NCBI RefSeq assembly: GCF_932526225.1
Contig: NC_064047.1
Span: 9,475,994 to 9,539,993, forward strand
Length of the DNA stretch: 64,000 nucleotides
Origin: Nematostella vectensis
Taxonomy: Eukaryota > Cnidaria > Anthozoa > Actiniaria > Edwardsiidae
Reading direction: 5' to 3'
Positions within the stretch are counted from its first letter, which is position 1. Each line of letters opens with the position of its first letter. The position numbers and the translations under genes are program-made. Below the pieces are notes generated by a model, which was not told the DNA's origin, did no database searches, and worked only from the letters and a program-made list of their open reading frames with translations. Below, one piece after another: positions 24,501 to 35,559 of the stretch.

Positions 24501-27500
24501 TCCAAAAAAAGCAGGGAAGTGGTAATTAATTTCTTTCAGTATCAGCCCACCCACTTCAATAGCCAATTTCTCTTGGGATCAGTTATCAAGCGCGTAGAAA
24601 GCTTTAAGATCTTGGGCGTTCACATTAGCCAATACTCAACTCGAGACATTCATATAGATTTTATAGTTAAGAAGGCAAATAAGCGCCTTTATGCACTCAG
24701 TTTCCTAAGGAGATCAGTACCTACTAAAGATCTGATCGGTTTTTACATCTCACTAATAAGGCCTCGCCCTATGTTCAGCCCTACCGGACTACCTTGAGCA
24801 TGTTATCATCACTATCAACATAACTAGCACCACCACCATCACCATAATCATCACTATCCATCACCGTTGATCGTCACCCCTTCCATTGCCATACCCTTTC
24901 GATACCATCACAGTTAACCTAATGTCCTTTGCTTGATGTCTGATTTGCAGGAATGGTTAGCCAGCATCCCCAAATATCCCAAAGCATACAAGTTCCATTT
25001 GGGGAGCATCACAGAACTCGTCAATTTCCGCGCGGGCGAGTTGTTCCCTGAGATGTACTCAGGCAAAGGGTGCGACACAGCTGCTCTAAGTATGGAGCTA
25101 GATAAAAAATGCAAATTTAAAAGCCGCAAAGCGTTGGAAATAAAGATCAGAAAAACAAGAAAGAGCCTAGAACGAGCGATAGAAATCTACTTGAGTGAGG
25201 TATGCTTAGACGAAGTCCGCAACAAATTTCTCTCCCCTCGGAATTTTGAGGGTCTTTAAACATAAATATTTATTTGGACTATCAAAAACTTCTTTGGTAT
25301 TACTGGGGTTAGTACATATGACTTTCTAGTAAGTAGTTTTTAAAGATAGTTTGAGCGGACATTTATTAGCAATTAAGCTTCTATTTTATTTTTATATTGA
25401 ATTCCAGAATCCTAATCTATCGAACGAAATCGTTATCGGCCCCGGTCCCCCGTCCTGTGAACTTGGCCTTGGCGGACTTACTGAAGTAAAAACGCATCCG
25501 AAATGGGTTCAACTAAAAGAGACAACAAACATCGCTGAGGTGGAGTTTGACATGCGCGAGCCTCTTTACGGGAAACATGCAACTATAGCAAAGGACATGA
25601 AAAGGCGGATTAAATTCAGGTGTAGTACAAATGCGGGTATCAGGGGGGAGCGAACTATATTTTAATTCGATAATAGAAGGGAGGGGGGTCAAGGTTAGCT
25701 TGGAGTTTCAAGCTTGCAGGTAACAAGTTGTTTTTCCTCTATGCATAGCCTGTAACAAATCATGTAATCAATCTAATCGAATTTGATGTAATTCAGTGAA
25801 TAAGGAGATGTCGGAAAAAACCTGGAAAACGCGCAATTCCAGATAGAGAGAGAAGACACAATTTCATAAAATGGCTATAGGTTCCTTGTATTACGGTCGA
25901 TTTTCAAAACACAAATAACGTGAGACCGAAGTGCACATAACCAGATTTTGGCTTTTTAAGATAATTTTTCCTTGATCATCATTGCCCTGTGTATCAGCTC
26001 AGGGACGAAAAGCTCAAATTTCAATGACACTTTACAAAAAGTCGCATCAATTTAAAAAAAAGTCGCATTTGATATTTTGTTTGCTATAAGTTACTTAGTA
26101 CTCAGAGAAATTCTCCGCCTTATTCGATGTGAAGTGGGCTTATTTGACGCGTCACGTCATGTTTTTCCGTCGTGTCGTGAATAAGCTGATGGCTTACAAT
26201 GCGATCGAAAAGCGTTTGGGTTATGAACCGAATAAAATGACTTGAGACATTCGGGTAAAAAAAGAACTAGTATTATTCCAAAAACACTTACTTTCCTCGT
26301 AAGGCTTGACCAGTCAATAATCTCTAAGGAACATTTTTCATTTCTTTTAGGAATAACAAATGGTTCACGAGTGACGAGACCGGAAAATTCGTTCTGTACA
26401 ACGCTTATCCTGAGAAGACTTCAGACAATAAGAAGATCATTACGATACTTGGTGTAGAATTGGTTTACAACGAGGGAACAGGTTTACTCACGCTAAACGA
26501 CGCCTACTTTAAAGGGAAAAATAAACCATACAACATAAAACTGAAGGATATACCAGTTGCTTTAGTTACATGGCCGAGAAGCGGTAAGCAAGAACGGCGC
26601 TCAGGTAAACGTGAAATGGTAGAAAGTGACGAACTGAGACAGATCCTATGGCCTTGTAATGTGGAATGGCTTAACGAGAACATGGTCAAGCGGTCACGGG
26701 AAGGCGAGTGTATACATTTCGCAGCGGCCAGTGCAGGACCAGTCTACGTCGTGTTCTCATTGAACCCGAGCAACAAGGACACGTGGTACCACCTAAGAAT
26801 TGGCCAGGAAAATGTTGCTATCTTTAAGGTAGGAAAAACTTTAACCTTAAAAACATTAGTAACTATTAAAAGATGACTGAAAGATGTTACTATATCCAAT
26901 ATATCTAAGGTAAACACCTAAAAACCTTAAAGATTTTGTCTGGAAGATGAAGTTAAGGTAATTCTATTAGAATTGGCGATGTTCCCAACTTCAAGGCATT
27001 ATATATTTATTAGTATCACCTGTAAAAGATTGATAGTGTACTATAAACTACAGCCGAAAAAATTCAAGCAATCATTTTGTTTGTGACGTATCAGCTAGTG
27101 CTTTCCTTATGTCTGCTCTGAAAGAATAGCTCCAAATCATGGCCTTGTAAACATGTAAACATCGTGACATAAACGTAATGTTAGCACAATAAGCGCGTAG
27201 TGAGGATTAGGGACATATTTTGTATATATTCAAAAAGTTTAAGAAATTGCGACTCATCAATATACAGAAATACCTCTTTTGGTAAAAATAGGATGGATGG
27301 CGCGCCGCATGCGTTTAAGCGTCAGTCCTTGCTACGCGCATGTGCAGAACTCAATTTGAAATTTTCTGTGTGCAGTTGAAAGTAATTTGGTAATTGGATA
27401 TTCTTAATACAGAAAGGCCTCCATAAAGTTGGGACTACCGACAAGAGTGCCCTTGGACTTGGTGACCCGTTCCTGTTCCAGCCGTACTTCGTGTGTATAA

Positions 27501-30500
27501 AGGAGGGCGAGGGGAGTACTGTTATTGAGTACGGGAAATCTCATGGACGTGACCACAGAGGAGACGTGTATTTATCCCTTGTGGACACAGAGAATCCCAT
27601 TGATGCTTCGTACTATGCGTTTGGAAACGGCGAAAATTCTCTGCAAGTAAGGGAATAGACCGTTTTCACCATGTTCCGCGCGTCCAAAATGCCACAGACT
27701 GGCGGGCTATCCGAAATGATGCGGACAAAGCGGAATTTGACTCTAGCGCCAAAACTCTGCAAAAGAAGCACTCTGGCAGATTTTTCTAGAGCTTCGTCTG
27801 TAAACTCCGCCATTTTGGATCAGCTGTGGCCCGCCACTCTGTGGAATTTTTGAATGCGCGCGCAACATCGTGAAAATGGTCTATATGAAAATCAGGAGCG
27901 GATCTAGGGTTTCCATTTGGGGGGGGGGGGGGGGGGGGCGAAGCAAGGGTTGCAGGCAAAGGAGGGTTCATTGTTTTTCCAAGTATTTACTTATATTTCT
28001 TATTATTAGTAGCCATATATAGTATGTCCATCCATGTTATAACGGGACATTAACATACTAATAGTACCGACATTCCCCTCATTCATGCAAAATGGGTGTC
28101 GGTACGCACAGAGTTCTGTTCGTAAGACCTAATAGATCGAATATACCAGGGCAAAAAGGCGACTTAAACTAAAAAAAACAACCTATCAGCTCTTACGAAT
28201 CGTCCAGAATTTTTTGGTCAGAAAGAAAAGCGTGTGTGATAAGCGTAGCCATTTTTGTTTTGAATCTGCCAATGTCTGAGTGTCGCCTGTCTAGCAGGCG
28301 CGTACACGGGGGGAGGAGGGCGGACCCCCTTTGGCGGCATAAATTGGGTCATTTCCTAAGAAATCATCAAATACTATTCTTTTTTCATATGATACCTATG
28401 ACTGCGCACCCCCCCTTCCTGACAATCCTGTGTACGCAACTGTCTAGGGATGCAAACCTGCATAAAGATTGCCCCGTCCTTTCCTTTAGATAAGGGTGAA
28501 GCATAAATTAGTAGCACTTCGGGGTAGGACGAGCTACCTAAGAGAAAATAGTACCCTTTATTGGTAAATGAACTCACCCCCCCCCCCCCCCCCCCACCAC
28601 AACCACCACCACCCCCTCCTCCTCCCCTCCCGCTCAAAATCCTGGCTACAGGCCTGTTTGTCCCTCCCCTTTAGACAAGTGTGAAGCATATGTTTGGTAT
28701 TTGTAGGTCAGTAATGTCCACGTGGTTAAAGGGAGAGCCTCAATCCAGACGAAATGTAGAGGCGTTACTTTAAGTCCCGAAGAAAACAGCCCATACTGTG
28801 TTAACAAGCCATGCCACAGACTCTGTGATCCTTTAATGGGTAAGAGTTAAGAGAGTAACAGGGACTTGCGAGAGCTCTGGACCACGCAGAAAAAAGGGGG
28901 GGACTTATCAAGAAACATGACGGAGAGTCCGACAGAACCCGAAATTACACAAATTACACAACAACAGAAACAGAAATAACAAGAATGGAGACTGTTATTC
29001 AGACCGGGCTTTTTTGGGCTTCCTCTGACCGGGGGGGGTCTTTTGTTCGGCCCCCCATCCGTAACTTTTGAACTATTGGAGCTATTATGACCAAATCTTA
29101 TGAAAAACATTCCAGGTAAAATACTTTGAGAAGGAAAAATATATATTCTACTTCCACTGTCACACAGATGAAATAGTTGGTCCCTGACTCTCCCTCGCTC
29201 ACCTGACAACCAAATATAGTATTTAGTACCGTTTGTTTGATGGGAGCCACTTTGAAGACTTAATTAATTTAATTTTTATTTTTTATGATATCAAAAGGAA
29301 TGATAAATATTCGATAGCTTGAGCAGTTGTTAGAGTCGATTGTTATAATGATCGATTTTTTCCTTTACAAGCTGCCCCCAAAATGACACATTACGCCAAT
29401 AGTTTTCCCGCCTAAAAAAAAGGTAATACCCGGATAATACCCCACGCGCCTTATGACCAAATATGGTGTTTACAGCACTTTGCAAGTCGTTCGAAGTGAA
29501 GAGTGACCTGTGTTATATACACCTCAACGTTGGCAGAGCAAATGTCGAATAGCAAATGGAAGTTATAAGACCGAACTGTACTTTGTGTCTCGTTATATTT
29601 CTACCGTATTCAGAGAAAAGTGGGAAAAATAATACGACAATCTATTAAAGACCATCAATTAATTGCTTTGGTATAGTTGAAGTTTATTTATCACATTTAT
29701 TTGTACGAATAATTAGAACCCAGAAGCAACTTTCGGTCGTAGAACTGCCATTTGGCATTTGCTATTCGCCGTTTGCATATTTACAAAGGTTTTTTCGGTT
29801 TTTGACAACGTCTTTTCCTGTAAAGGCTGTTCCAGCCAAGATGACCCTTCACAATGTGGGCGATGTCGTCACGCAAAAATTGGAAATACTTGTGTTGAGA
29901 GGTGTACTGTAGAAGGACAAGAACCCAAGGGCGAAGATAAACTATGTATAGGTACGTGTTCTAGCCGTTTCAGGCAGTGGATGGTGTTTTATCGCCAAAC
30001 AAATCGATCGGCCGCCATCTTGGATCTGGCGCTACGCGCTTTCAATGGGAGAACTTGTTAAACTTTTCTTCAATTTCTTCAAACCTACCCCTATTTTTGC
30101 GCTCACATGCAAATAACGCGCGATAAAAAGTTTTCACTTCCATAGGCGACTCCTACTTCAAAAACACGTGACTTTTTGGGTGGGAAAAACGCACGCTTCG
30201 GCTTTTGGCGGTAAAATACCAATAACGCAAAAAACTTATTCAGCGCTTATGAATCAGCTAGAAAGGATCTATTTATATTATTGTCTTTCTTTTTACGAGA
30301 TGGCGGCAATAATTTCTGTGTTTATTTTGGTGAGAATTTTCCGCTAAAAGGTCACGTGATTTCTGGGGCAAATAACCTATGCGAAGTATGAAACAAACAA
30401 AATTACGTTATCTTCTTTTTATATCGTGTAATAAGATGTGACTTATGTGTCGATTCCCTGTGCCTCGTGGCGTCACGAGGGCTCAAAATCCCGCAAACTG

Positions 30501-31008
30501 CAACTCCGGTGGTGTAACTATATAAAATATTTGCTTATTTATAGGTTTATTTGCATGTGGAATGAAAAACAAAGTCATCCCTGACAGTGCGATCACCGCG
30601 TCTACCAAGTGGGACTATAGACACCGTCCCCAGCGATCGAGGCTCGATACAGTGTTAGACTCAAGGGGCTCTGGCTCGTGGGCCTCGGAAGTCATGGACA
30701 AAAACCAATGGCTCCAAATCAAATTTGGAGGAACCACAAAAATTACAGGGATAGTCACCCAAGGGCGGCAGGATTATGACCAGTGGGTGACCGAGTACAA
30801 AGTGGAGTACAGTGAGAATGGATCAGATTTTACCTCCTACGATGGCGGGAAAATACTCACAGGGAATACGGATAGGAATACAAAGGTGCAGCACATTTTC
30901 AGGCCAACAATTTCAGCCATAATTATCCGCGTGAGACCTGTAACTTGGCAAGGACATATCTCTATGAGGATGGAGCTATTATGCAATAAATCATCTTTAT
31001 ATAAGTAG
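15897..31008 (+). CDS. Secreted MACPF-discoidin protein, copy A (14 exons)
   Basis: Exons: 15897-15939, 16856-16977, 17711-17971, 20307-20419, 20705-20935, 21704-21816, 22605-22909, 24951-25199, 25408-25619, 26351-26828, 27413-27646, 28707-28839, 29826-29951, 30545-31008. All boundaries are AG/GT and phases agree, giving about 1,027 residues. Order: signal peptide, helical linker, unique N-terminal region, MACPF domain (exons 4-8, with the signature WGTHY-x6-GG in exon 7), a beta-rich Methyltransf_FA-like region (exons 10-11), a furin/EGF-receptor-like cysteine-rich segment (exons 12-13), and an F5/8C discoidin domain. MACPF proteins oligomerise into membrane pores. The discoidin end would bind glycans or lipids. 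Defence or venom use is inference. Exon 9 carries a +1 frameshift if its longer donor is used, so this copy needs the shorter donor to stay open. Confidence 0.85.
16856..16977 (+). CDS. Copy A exon 2: charged helical linker
   Basis: The acceptor GCGGGCAG leaves the frame open and in phase with exon 1. The product is a 40-residue, Lys/Glu/Gln-rich amphipathic helix (KGQERVDEQQKRAEDF). The end AAAAG/GTA begins a 50-bp tandem array that repeats this exon end. Confidence 0.7.
16961..17135 (+). repeat. 50-bp minisatellite duplicating the exon 2 end and donor, unit A
   Basis: Units start at 16961, 17011, 17061 and 17111. The first overlaps the last 17 bases of exon 2 plus its donor, and each later unit repeats an ACAAAAGGTA-like pseudo-donor. 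The array then runs into a short GC-rich stem (GGCTCCCTG ... CAGGGAGCC). Confidence 0.8.
17711..17971 (+). CDS. Copy A exon 3: unique N-terminal region
   Basis: 87 codons in phase 0. The segment has a tyrosine/proline-rich stretch (DPPPYSYANGF) and three cysteines, and I know no named domain for it. Near-identity to unit B (39713-39973), in which substitutions preserve the frame, supports coding. Confidence 0.8.
18625..20116. other. Intron 3 segment present only in unit A
   Basis: This stretch of about 1.5 kb has no equivalent in unit B, where 40,640 leads almost directly to 40,710. It includes the MITE copy at about 19,335-19,650. No coding exon is seen. Confidence 0.6.
19335..19650. mobile_element. 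MITE-like element, copy in unit A intron 3
   Basis: About 310 bp with imperfect inverted termini (CTGTCGTTTTT near one end, AAAAACGACAG near the other, outer CATATCAATCAAT). A close copy sits at 50,366-50,681 in a different intron of unit B. Confidence 0.7.
20307..20419 (+). CDS. Copy A exon 4: start of MACPF domain
   Basis: It encodes FIGVGFDGKGEF followed by a Cys-containing strand, like the first strand of MACPF domains (G.GyD). It ends in phase 2. Confidence 0.8.
20475..20570. repeat. Interspersed repeat R2, unit A
   Basis: Matches 41,055-41,130 (duplicate) and 61,085-61,200 outside the duplication. All three share CCCCCAATATTTTCTTA and TGTATTGTG blocks. Confidence 0.6.
20705..20935 (+). 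CDS. Copy A exon 5: MACPF domain
   Basis: 77 codons spanning strand and helix segments of the MACPF fold (THNVHGIYDT-like start, SSRSEYQSFLQKEAGVSGSF). Phase 2 at both ends, identical in length to unit B. Confidence 0.8.
21497..21600 (+). repeat. (ATC)n microsatellite, intron 5
   Basis: An almost pure ATC/CAT trinucleotide run of about 100 bp. The unit B equivalent (about 42,398-42,490) is short and interrupted. Confidence 0.9.
21704..21816 (+). CDS. Copy A exon 6: MACPF domain
   Basis: Encodes YEIFKDEVKPSDLSQSFLKE and the following helix. It leaves one base for the next codon. Confidence 0.8.
22605..22909 (+). CDS. Copy A exon 7: MACPF signature
   Basis: Contains the diagnostic WGTHYVKSAKFGG, a full match to the Y/W-G-T/S-H-F/Y-x6-GG signature. 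A Ser/Lys-rich amphipathic stretch follows, where membrane-inserting segments lie in this fold. The core is intact in both copies. Confidence 0.9.
23945..24440 (+). repeat. CAT/CAC-rich low-complexity region, intron 7, unit A
   Basis: About 500 bp of imperfect CAT, CAC and ATC triplets with a recurring GCCATCACCGTCGATCGTCA block. His-rich or Met-rich frames here are compositional artefacts. Confidence 0.85.
24478..24800 (+). mobile_element. LINE reverse-transcriptase C-terminal fragment, unit A
   Basis: Reads FKILGVHIS, then KKANKRLYALSFLRR and FYISLIRP. This is the thumb/connection end of a CR1/Jockey-type LINE reverse transcriptase. Only about 100 codons survive. The matching fragment in unit B (about 46,950-47,255) is also defective. 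Confidence 0.75.
24951..25199 (+). CDS. Copy A exon 8: end of MACPF domain
   Basis: 83 codons. EWLASIPKYPKAYKFHLGSI matches the W..S....P..I...L.pI element near the MACPF C-terminus. The exon ends in a lysine-rich helix. Confidence 0.85.
25408..25719 (+). CDS. Copy A exon 9, with two candidate donors and a +1 frameshift
   Basis: The frame is open to a donor at 25619/25620 (AG/GTGTAG). A second donor at 25719/25720 (AG/GTAACA) would match unit B, but unit A has one extra base in the extension, and the frame then hits a TAA at about 25,663. Both donors are in phase 2, so skipping the extension keeps exon 10 in frame. It encodes about 70 residues with the short donor. Confidence 0.65.
26351..26828 (+). 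CDS. Copy A exon 10: Methyltransf_FA-like region
   Basis: 159 codons plus one base. Beta-rich. The end (CIHFAAASAGPVYVVFSLN ... WYHLRIG) resembles the farnesoic acid O-methyltransferase-like (Methyltransf_FA) module, a beta domain common in cnidarian extracellular proteins. The family link is moderate. Methyltransferase activity should not be assumed. Confidence 0.75.
27413..27646 (+). CDS. Copy A exon 11: continuation of Methyltransf_FA-like region
   Basis: 78 codons in phase 0 (LGLGDPFLFQPYFVCIKEGE). The aromatic/Gly pattern suits the second half of the same beta domain. Apart from a few substitutions it is the same as 49783-50016. Confidence 0.75.
28707..28839 (+). CDS. Copy A exon 12: linker and first cysteines
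   Basis: Ends in YCVNKPCHRLCDPLMG. The paired cysteines lead into the furin-like pattern of exon 13. Phase 1. Confidence 0.75.
29826..29951 (+). CDS. Copy A exon 13: furin/EGF-receptor-like Cys-rich segment
   Basis: GCSSQDDPSQCGRCRHAKIG followed by TCVERC. The spacing C-x9-C-x2-C-x8-C-x3-C matches furin-like repeats of receptor tyrosine kinases, which suggests a disulfide-bonded extracellular rod. Confidence 0.8.
30545..31008 (+). CDS. Copy A exon 14: F5/8 type C (discoidin) domain
   Basis: Encodes a full discoidin domain of about 150 residues: first Cys, the NQWLQIKFG strand, TGIVTQGRQDYDQWVTEYKV, and the closing MRMELLC before TAG at 31006. It is expected to bind phospholipid or glycan and may target the MACPF domain to a surface. 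Confidence 0.9.
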
Positions 31009-33182
31009 TGTCACGGCGCTTTTTATGGACCAGGCTATCTTTAGATGCGCGCGCACGAGCGGTTGTTTGTTTGGATGTTTGTTGCGCGCGCAAATTTCAT
31101 TTAGGAAGAATTTATTTTATGTGTTCTCACCCGTCGGTTTGAATCTGTTTACAAAAAAAAAATACTGCAAATTAGAATTCAAAGTCGGTAGAGGTGGATC
31201 TATAAGCTCAAATTTAAGAACAGAACAACGAAAGTCAAAGTATCGGAGAGAGAACATGGCTTTTTGTTTGAGACTGCGCGGGCAGATGTGTTAAGCCAAA
31301 ACGTCAACACAAAGGTCGCATCTTATTGGCTAATCCGCGTGTCTAAAAATAGCCTGATTCACGAAAATGCTGCATTCGCCCCTTATTCCACCCGAACAAG
31401 AAAATTTAAGAAATTGTACTCAGTTAGTGAGATCCAGGTTATTACAGTTGTGTGCAACTTATTATTACAATTGTGGGTTTAGTACATTTGTAGACAACTT
31501 CTTATTACAGTTGTGGCATGTTAAATTTGGGCACCAAGATGTAAGAGAACGAACTAAAAAGCGGAGCCAGCATTGAACACGTTTTGTGTTGACTGATCGA
31601 GGTAATTTTGGGGGATCTAGGATCCCGCTTCACTGAGATATACTGTACATCTGTTGCATTTTGATCACACTTTGACTATTTCACTTTGTTGCACAGGTTT
31701 ATGAAAACCACTTTTATTGAAACCACTCTATTCATCAATGGTTTCCCAACAGCTTTAGGATATAAGCCTATGGTGAAAAAATGTATTCAACACATCGTAG
31801 AAAGTATCTCATTCTAACTACATCCTTCTTGCTCAAAGTTGATCTAGAGAATATTGAATAAACCTTCAACCTCTCTCAAACATGGCCTCCAATAATATAG
31901 AAACAATTTTAATGCAGTTTTTGGTAATGTTGTTTGGTTTCTTTTTATAGAATAATCATGCTTTAAGGTAATCCATAAAATTATAATAATAATGACACAT
32001 GGATGTTGTAAATCTCCCAACTGTGAGAGACGGGAAGTATTAATGATTAATTAAAAATTGTTCTAAATGGATGCCAAGTGTAGTTTCTGTGTCCAAAAGC
32101 TTGCCATATTCATCATTTAACATTTGAATCCCTTTTCCTGTCCATCCCAAACTTCCCTCCAGCATGATCTCTTAATTTTTTACATGGCTTATTCTCTTAT
32201 TTTACTAAAGCAGTAGAACATAAACATAACTGTTTTCTCGTAAGGATCTGGGTTACAATATGAATATTCAACCTATATATAGTGATTAGTTCCCAATGCC
32301 TTCTGGAGAATTGCGGAGGGTGATCGATTCTGTAAAAATGCATTATGGAAAGGTGAGAATATATGAATACATTAAATATAATTAAATGTATAATTAAATT
32401 GTGGAGAAATTAACATTCAGAAATTATAAACAATTTCGTAAGTTATTTATTTTCCTACGGTCCGGACCCCGCGATACAGGACCGCTCACCTCCAAAGCTC
32501 GAAATGATGATTTGATTTGTAAAATTACCATAGAAAACTGGCTTTTTACTCCCAAGATTATAGATTTTCACATTGTAACGGCATTTTATTTGTCATTTTA
32601 TCTAGAATCATTGACTTTACGAAAAATCCGGGCTTCCAGCTCCCTGTGTTTTGACAATTTCCTGCCATAATGATTTTGCAACGCGCGCGACAATTTCAAG
32701 TTTGCTGAAAGTTTATTTGGGGTAAAAAAAGGCACCAAATCGTCTCTGCATACATAGAAAAACGACAAATCACTTTAGGAATTTACCTGCATAACCAGCT
32801 TAACGTATCCTCATTCAAGAGAAGTTCTTTAGTGAATATATCTTATCGTCTGTGGAGGATTTAAAGCGAAAGAAGACATTTCTACGATCAATTCGAGTTA
32901 AGAACGACGTATCAATTTGGACTAAATTATTTTACAAAATTGTTGGTCAAAACTCAGAGAATGTCTTCTTTGGGGGTTCTATATTTCTGGAGGATAAAAA
33001 GCGTTGTGTGGGAATACAAAATGGAGTTATTGAATGATCATGAGCGAACAACATAGCAACATCTTCAAGAACATCGACGAAAGTCACAAGCGAAACCTCG
33101 CCTCGTGCAACCATAAGCCCGTAAGGTAAACAAAGTTGGAAAATCTATTGAGAAAAAAAATAAATCATGTTATTTCCCAGCT
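31009..33182. other. Downstream of copy A, no supported gene
   Basis: The first 530 bp belong to the duplication (matching 53,809-54,345) and presumably hold the 3' UTR. The remainder is unique non-coding sequence. A stretch of about 60 bp around 32,190-32,250 recurs at about 33,580-33,640, just before unit B. Confidence 0.5.
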
Positions 33183-33329
33183 AAGGGTCGGTCCGTATCG
33201 TGAAATACCGTGACCTCGGCCTGGCCTTGAAAATACTCAGTATTTTCATCGTAGTATTTTTTTCGTCCAAGTTGAATAAAATACTCAGTATTTTCAAGAC
33301 CTCGGTCACGGTATTTCACGATACGGACC
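33183..33329. mobile_element. 147-bp foldback MITE with 8-bp TSD
   Basis: Two arms of about 55 bp are inverted copies (GGTCCGTATCGTGAAATACC ... and its complement, plus an inner GAAAATACTCAGTATTTTC palindrome). The direct repeat TCCCAGCT flanks it at 33175-33182 and 33330-33337. The TSD length fits hAT-like or similar transposition. Confidence 0.8.
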
Positions 33330-34471
33330 TCCCAGCTGGTAAATAACATATATGTATTCACCTGTATTGGCTCTCTTGGGTTTTTTCAAGTATTTAAGTA
33401 CGATTTCACGAGATTTCTGTCCAAGTTGAATAAAATAGTTTGCTCAAAGCAAATCGCAAACTTGAGCATCTTCACCTACAAAAAGAAGTCAGTTTTTCTT
33501 ACTGAATCTTCTAATTTACTATTATCTATTTCCATTAGTCCCTAACTTTTGCTTGCTTGATTGATTATGAATGTTTTCTATTTCTTATTTTACTAAAGCA
33601 GTGGAACATAAACATAACTGTTTTCTCGTAAGGATCTGGGAAGAAAGAACATGTGGGTAGAATTGACAATGGTCATATTATTTTTTATTTTCAAAACATT
33701 GTCAGGCTAAAATGGGATGCCTGATTTGATATCAAAAATATAATTTTTAATGTTTGAAAATGATTCTGTCTGTTGTCCTATATTTTCTGTAGGGCTTTCA
33801 TGTCTATACCTTATTCCTAATGAACACACCCATACACAGACAGATCCAGGGGTGGCAATGGGGGTGATTTTCTTCTGAAGAAATTTCTCATACAACTGTC
33901 ACCAAATTTTCCTCATATGTCATTCTTGTAATAGTTACCCTCTGCTCATTGCTTTCCCTGTTGGTTTTCTGGCAATGATGGTGGCTAGTTTTAATTTCTG
34001 GAACATACTAGCAAAGCACAGCATCGCATAATTCCCCCGCTAGAATACAAAAAGTGACTTAAAGAAGCACAAAATATACTAGAAACAATGCAATCTCAGC
34101 ATATTACATTCAAAATCATGATCACTCTTATTCCTGCTGCTTTACCACACTTATAGGCCAAAATAACAACAATTGTTGCTAGTGTGCACTAGACTAAAAT
34201 TTATATAAAATTTATTTTATATGAATTTCAGTTAGTTGACATGGTGGCAAATGAAATTTCCCCAGAAGGGGAAGTTATACACAAGGACGGCTTGACCAAC
34301 AATTAAGTTAAGTACTGAAAACTATTATTAATTGCTTAGCACCTTGAATTTTATGCTAGAATACAGGGGTTGTGTCCAAAAATACCACCCTCCTAATTTT
34401 AAATACTTTCAAACTTAAAAGTCTATAGTCAAAGCCCTGATAATAAATAATTAAATTGTGAAATAAACTAC

Positions 34472-34502
<31 letters not shown>

Positions 34503-35559
34503 AATCAGTAAGATATGAACTTTTGAAGCAAAAAAAGATTTTAGTGTCCTGTGGAGTACAATGACTGTGGTCACACAAGTAAACTTGCACCCAGAATACT
34601 AGGTTGTTCAAGTTTGTGGGAGCATCTACACATCTAAGCCCCCTGTCCTCTCTTTCGCTTATTTTTTATGTACAATGTTTGACACATTCACTGTACATCT
34701 GTTGCATTTTGATCACACGTGAAACAAGCTATATAGTAGACACGTGGTATGAAGTGGTTGCCTTGAAAGCAGTAAAAATTACTAAAATACCTCGTGATTT
34801 AGATAGAACCACAGAAGTGCAAAGTCAGAAGTTCTCTATTTAATTTTGTATCAAGTGAAACTTTGACACTAGTAGTGTTTAAGTTGCTGTACTTATCTTA
34901 TTACAAAACGCATTCGCATGGGATTCGCATCGAGTAGACAGTGCTCCCCGGTCTGTGTTCATCGTTAAGCGAACTATTAGTGCGTGTATTTCGAGGCTGT
35001 ATATTTATACTTCCCTTCTTGCCGCCATTTTGTTTCAAGTGATCGATTGGCATGCAAATACCATGGGGGTGGGTACTCTGCTGTGATTGGATAATTTTTT
35101 TATTTACAAAATGCCTCCAATTTTAGTTATGACCCTAACTGTACATGGGAAAAACTTGGAAAATACGCAATTCGAGATAGAGAAGGAAGACACAATTTCT
35201 TACAATGGCCATCGGTTCCTTGTATCCCTGACTGATTTTTGAAACTCAAATAACGTGAGACCGAGATTTTGGCTTTTTAGAATTTTTTTTCTCGATCATC
35301 CTCGCGCTATGTGTAGGCTCAGGGACGAAAAGCTTAAATTTCAATGACAATTTACAAAAAATCGCATGACTTAGAAAGATAAGGTGCACTTGATATTTTG
35401 TTTGCTATTACTTACTAAATACTTAGATACATTTTCCGCCTTAAAGATATGAAATGGGCTTGGGAAGCGTCATTTCATGTCATGTCGTACATTCGCACTA
35501 CAGAGATGCCATACACATATCATTGATTTGACATTATATTTTATGTGATTATGTTTCAG

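Larger units (their letters stand above)
13140..31540 (+). repeat. Tandem segmental duplication, unit A
   Basis: This segment of about 18.4 kb is matched in order and orientation by 33,640-54,345. Corresponding landmarks include the ATTGTCAGGCTAAAATGGG stretch (13,203 and 33,700), the pentraxin-like exon, the Penelope remnant, all 14 MACPF exons and the downstream sequence. Exons are nearly identical. Introns differ mainly by indels and insertions. Confidence 0.9.

Noticed and set aside
27671-27853. Short frame just after MACPF exon 11, in both units (also 50041-50523)
   Set aside because: It begins in the intron past the GTAAGG donor. The two copies do not preserve the frame beyond about 180 bp and G-runs interrupt it.
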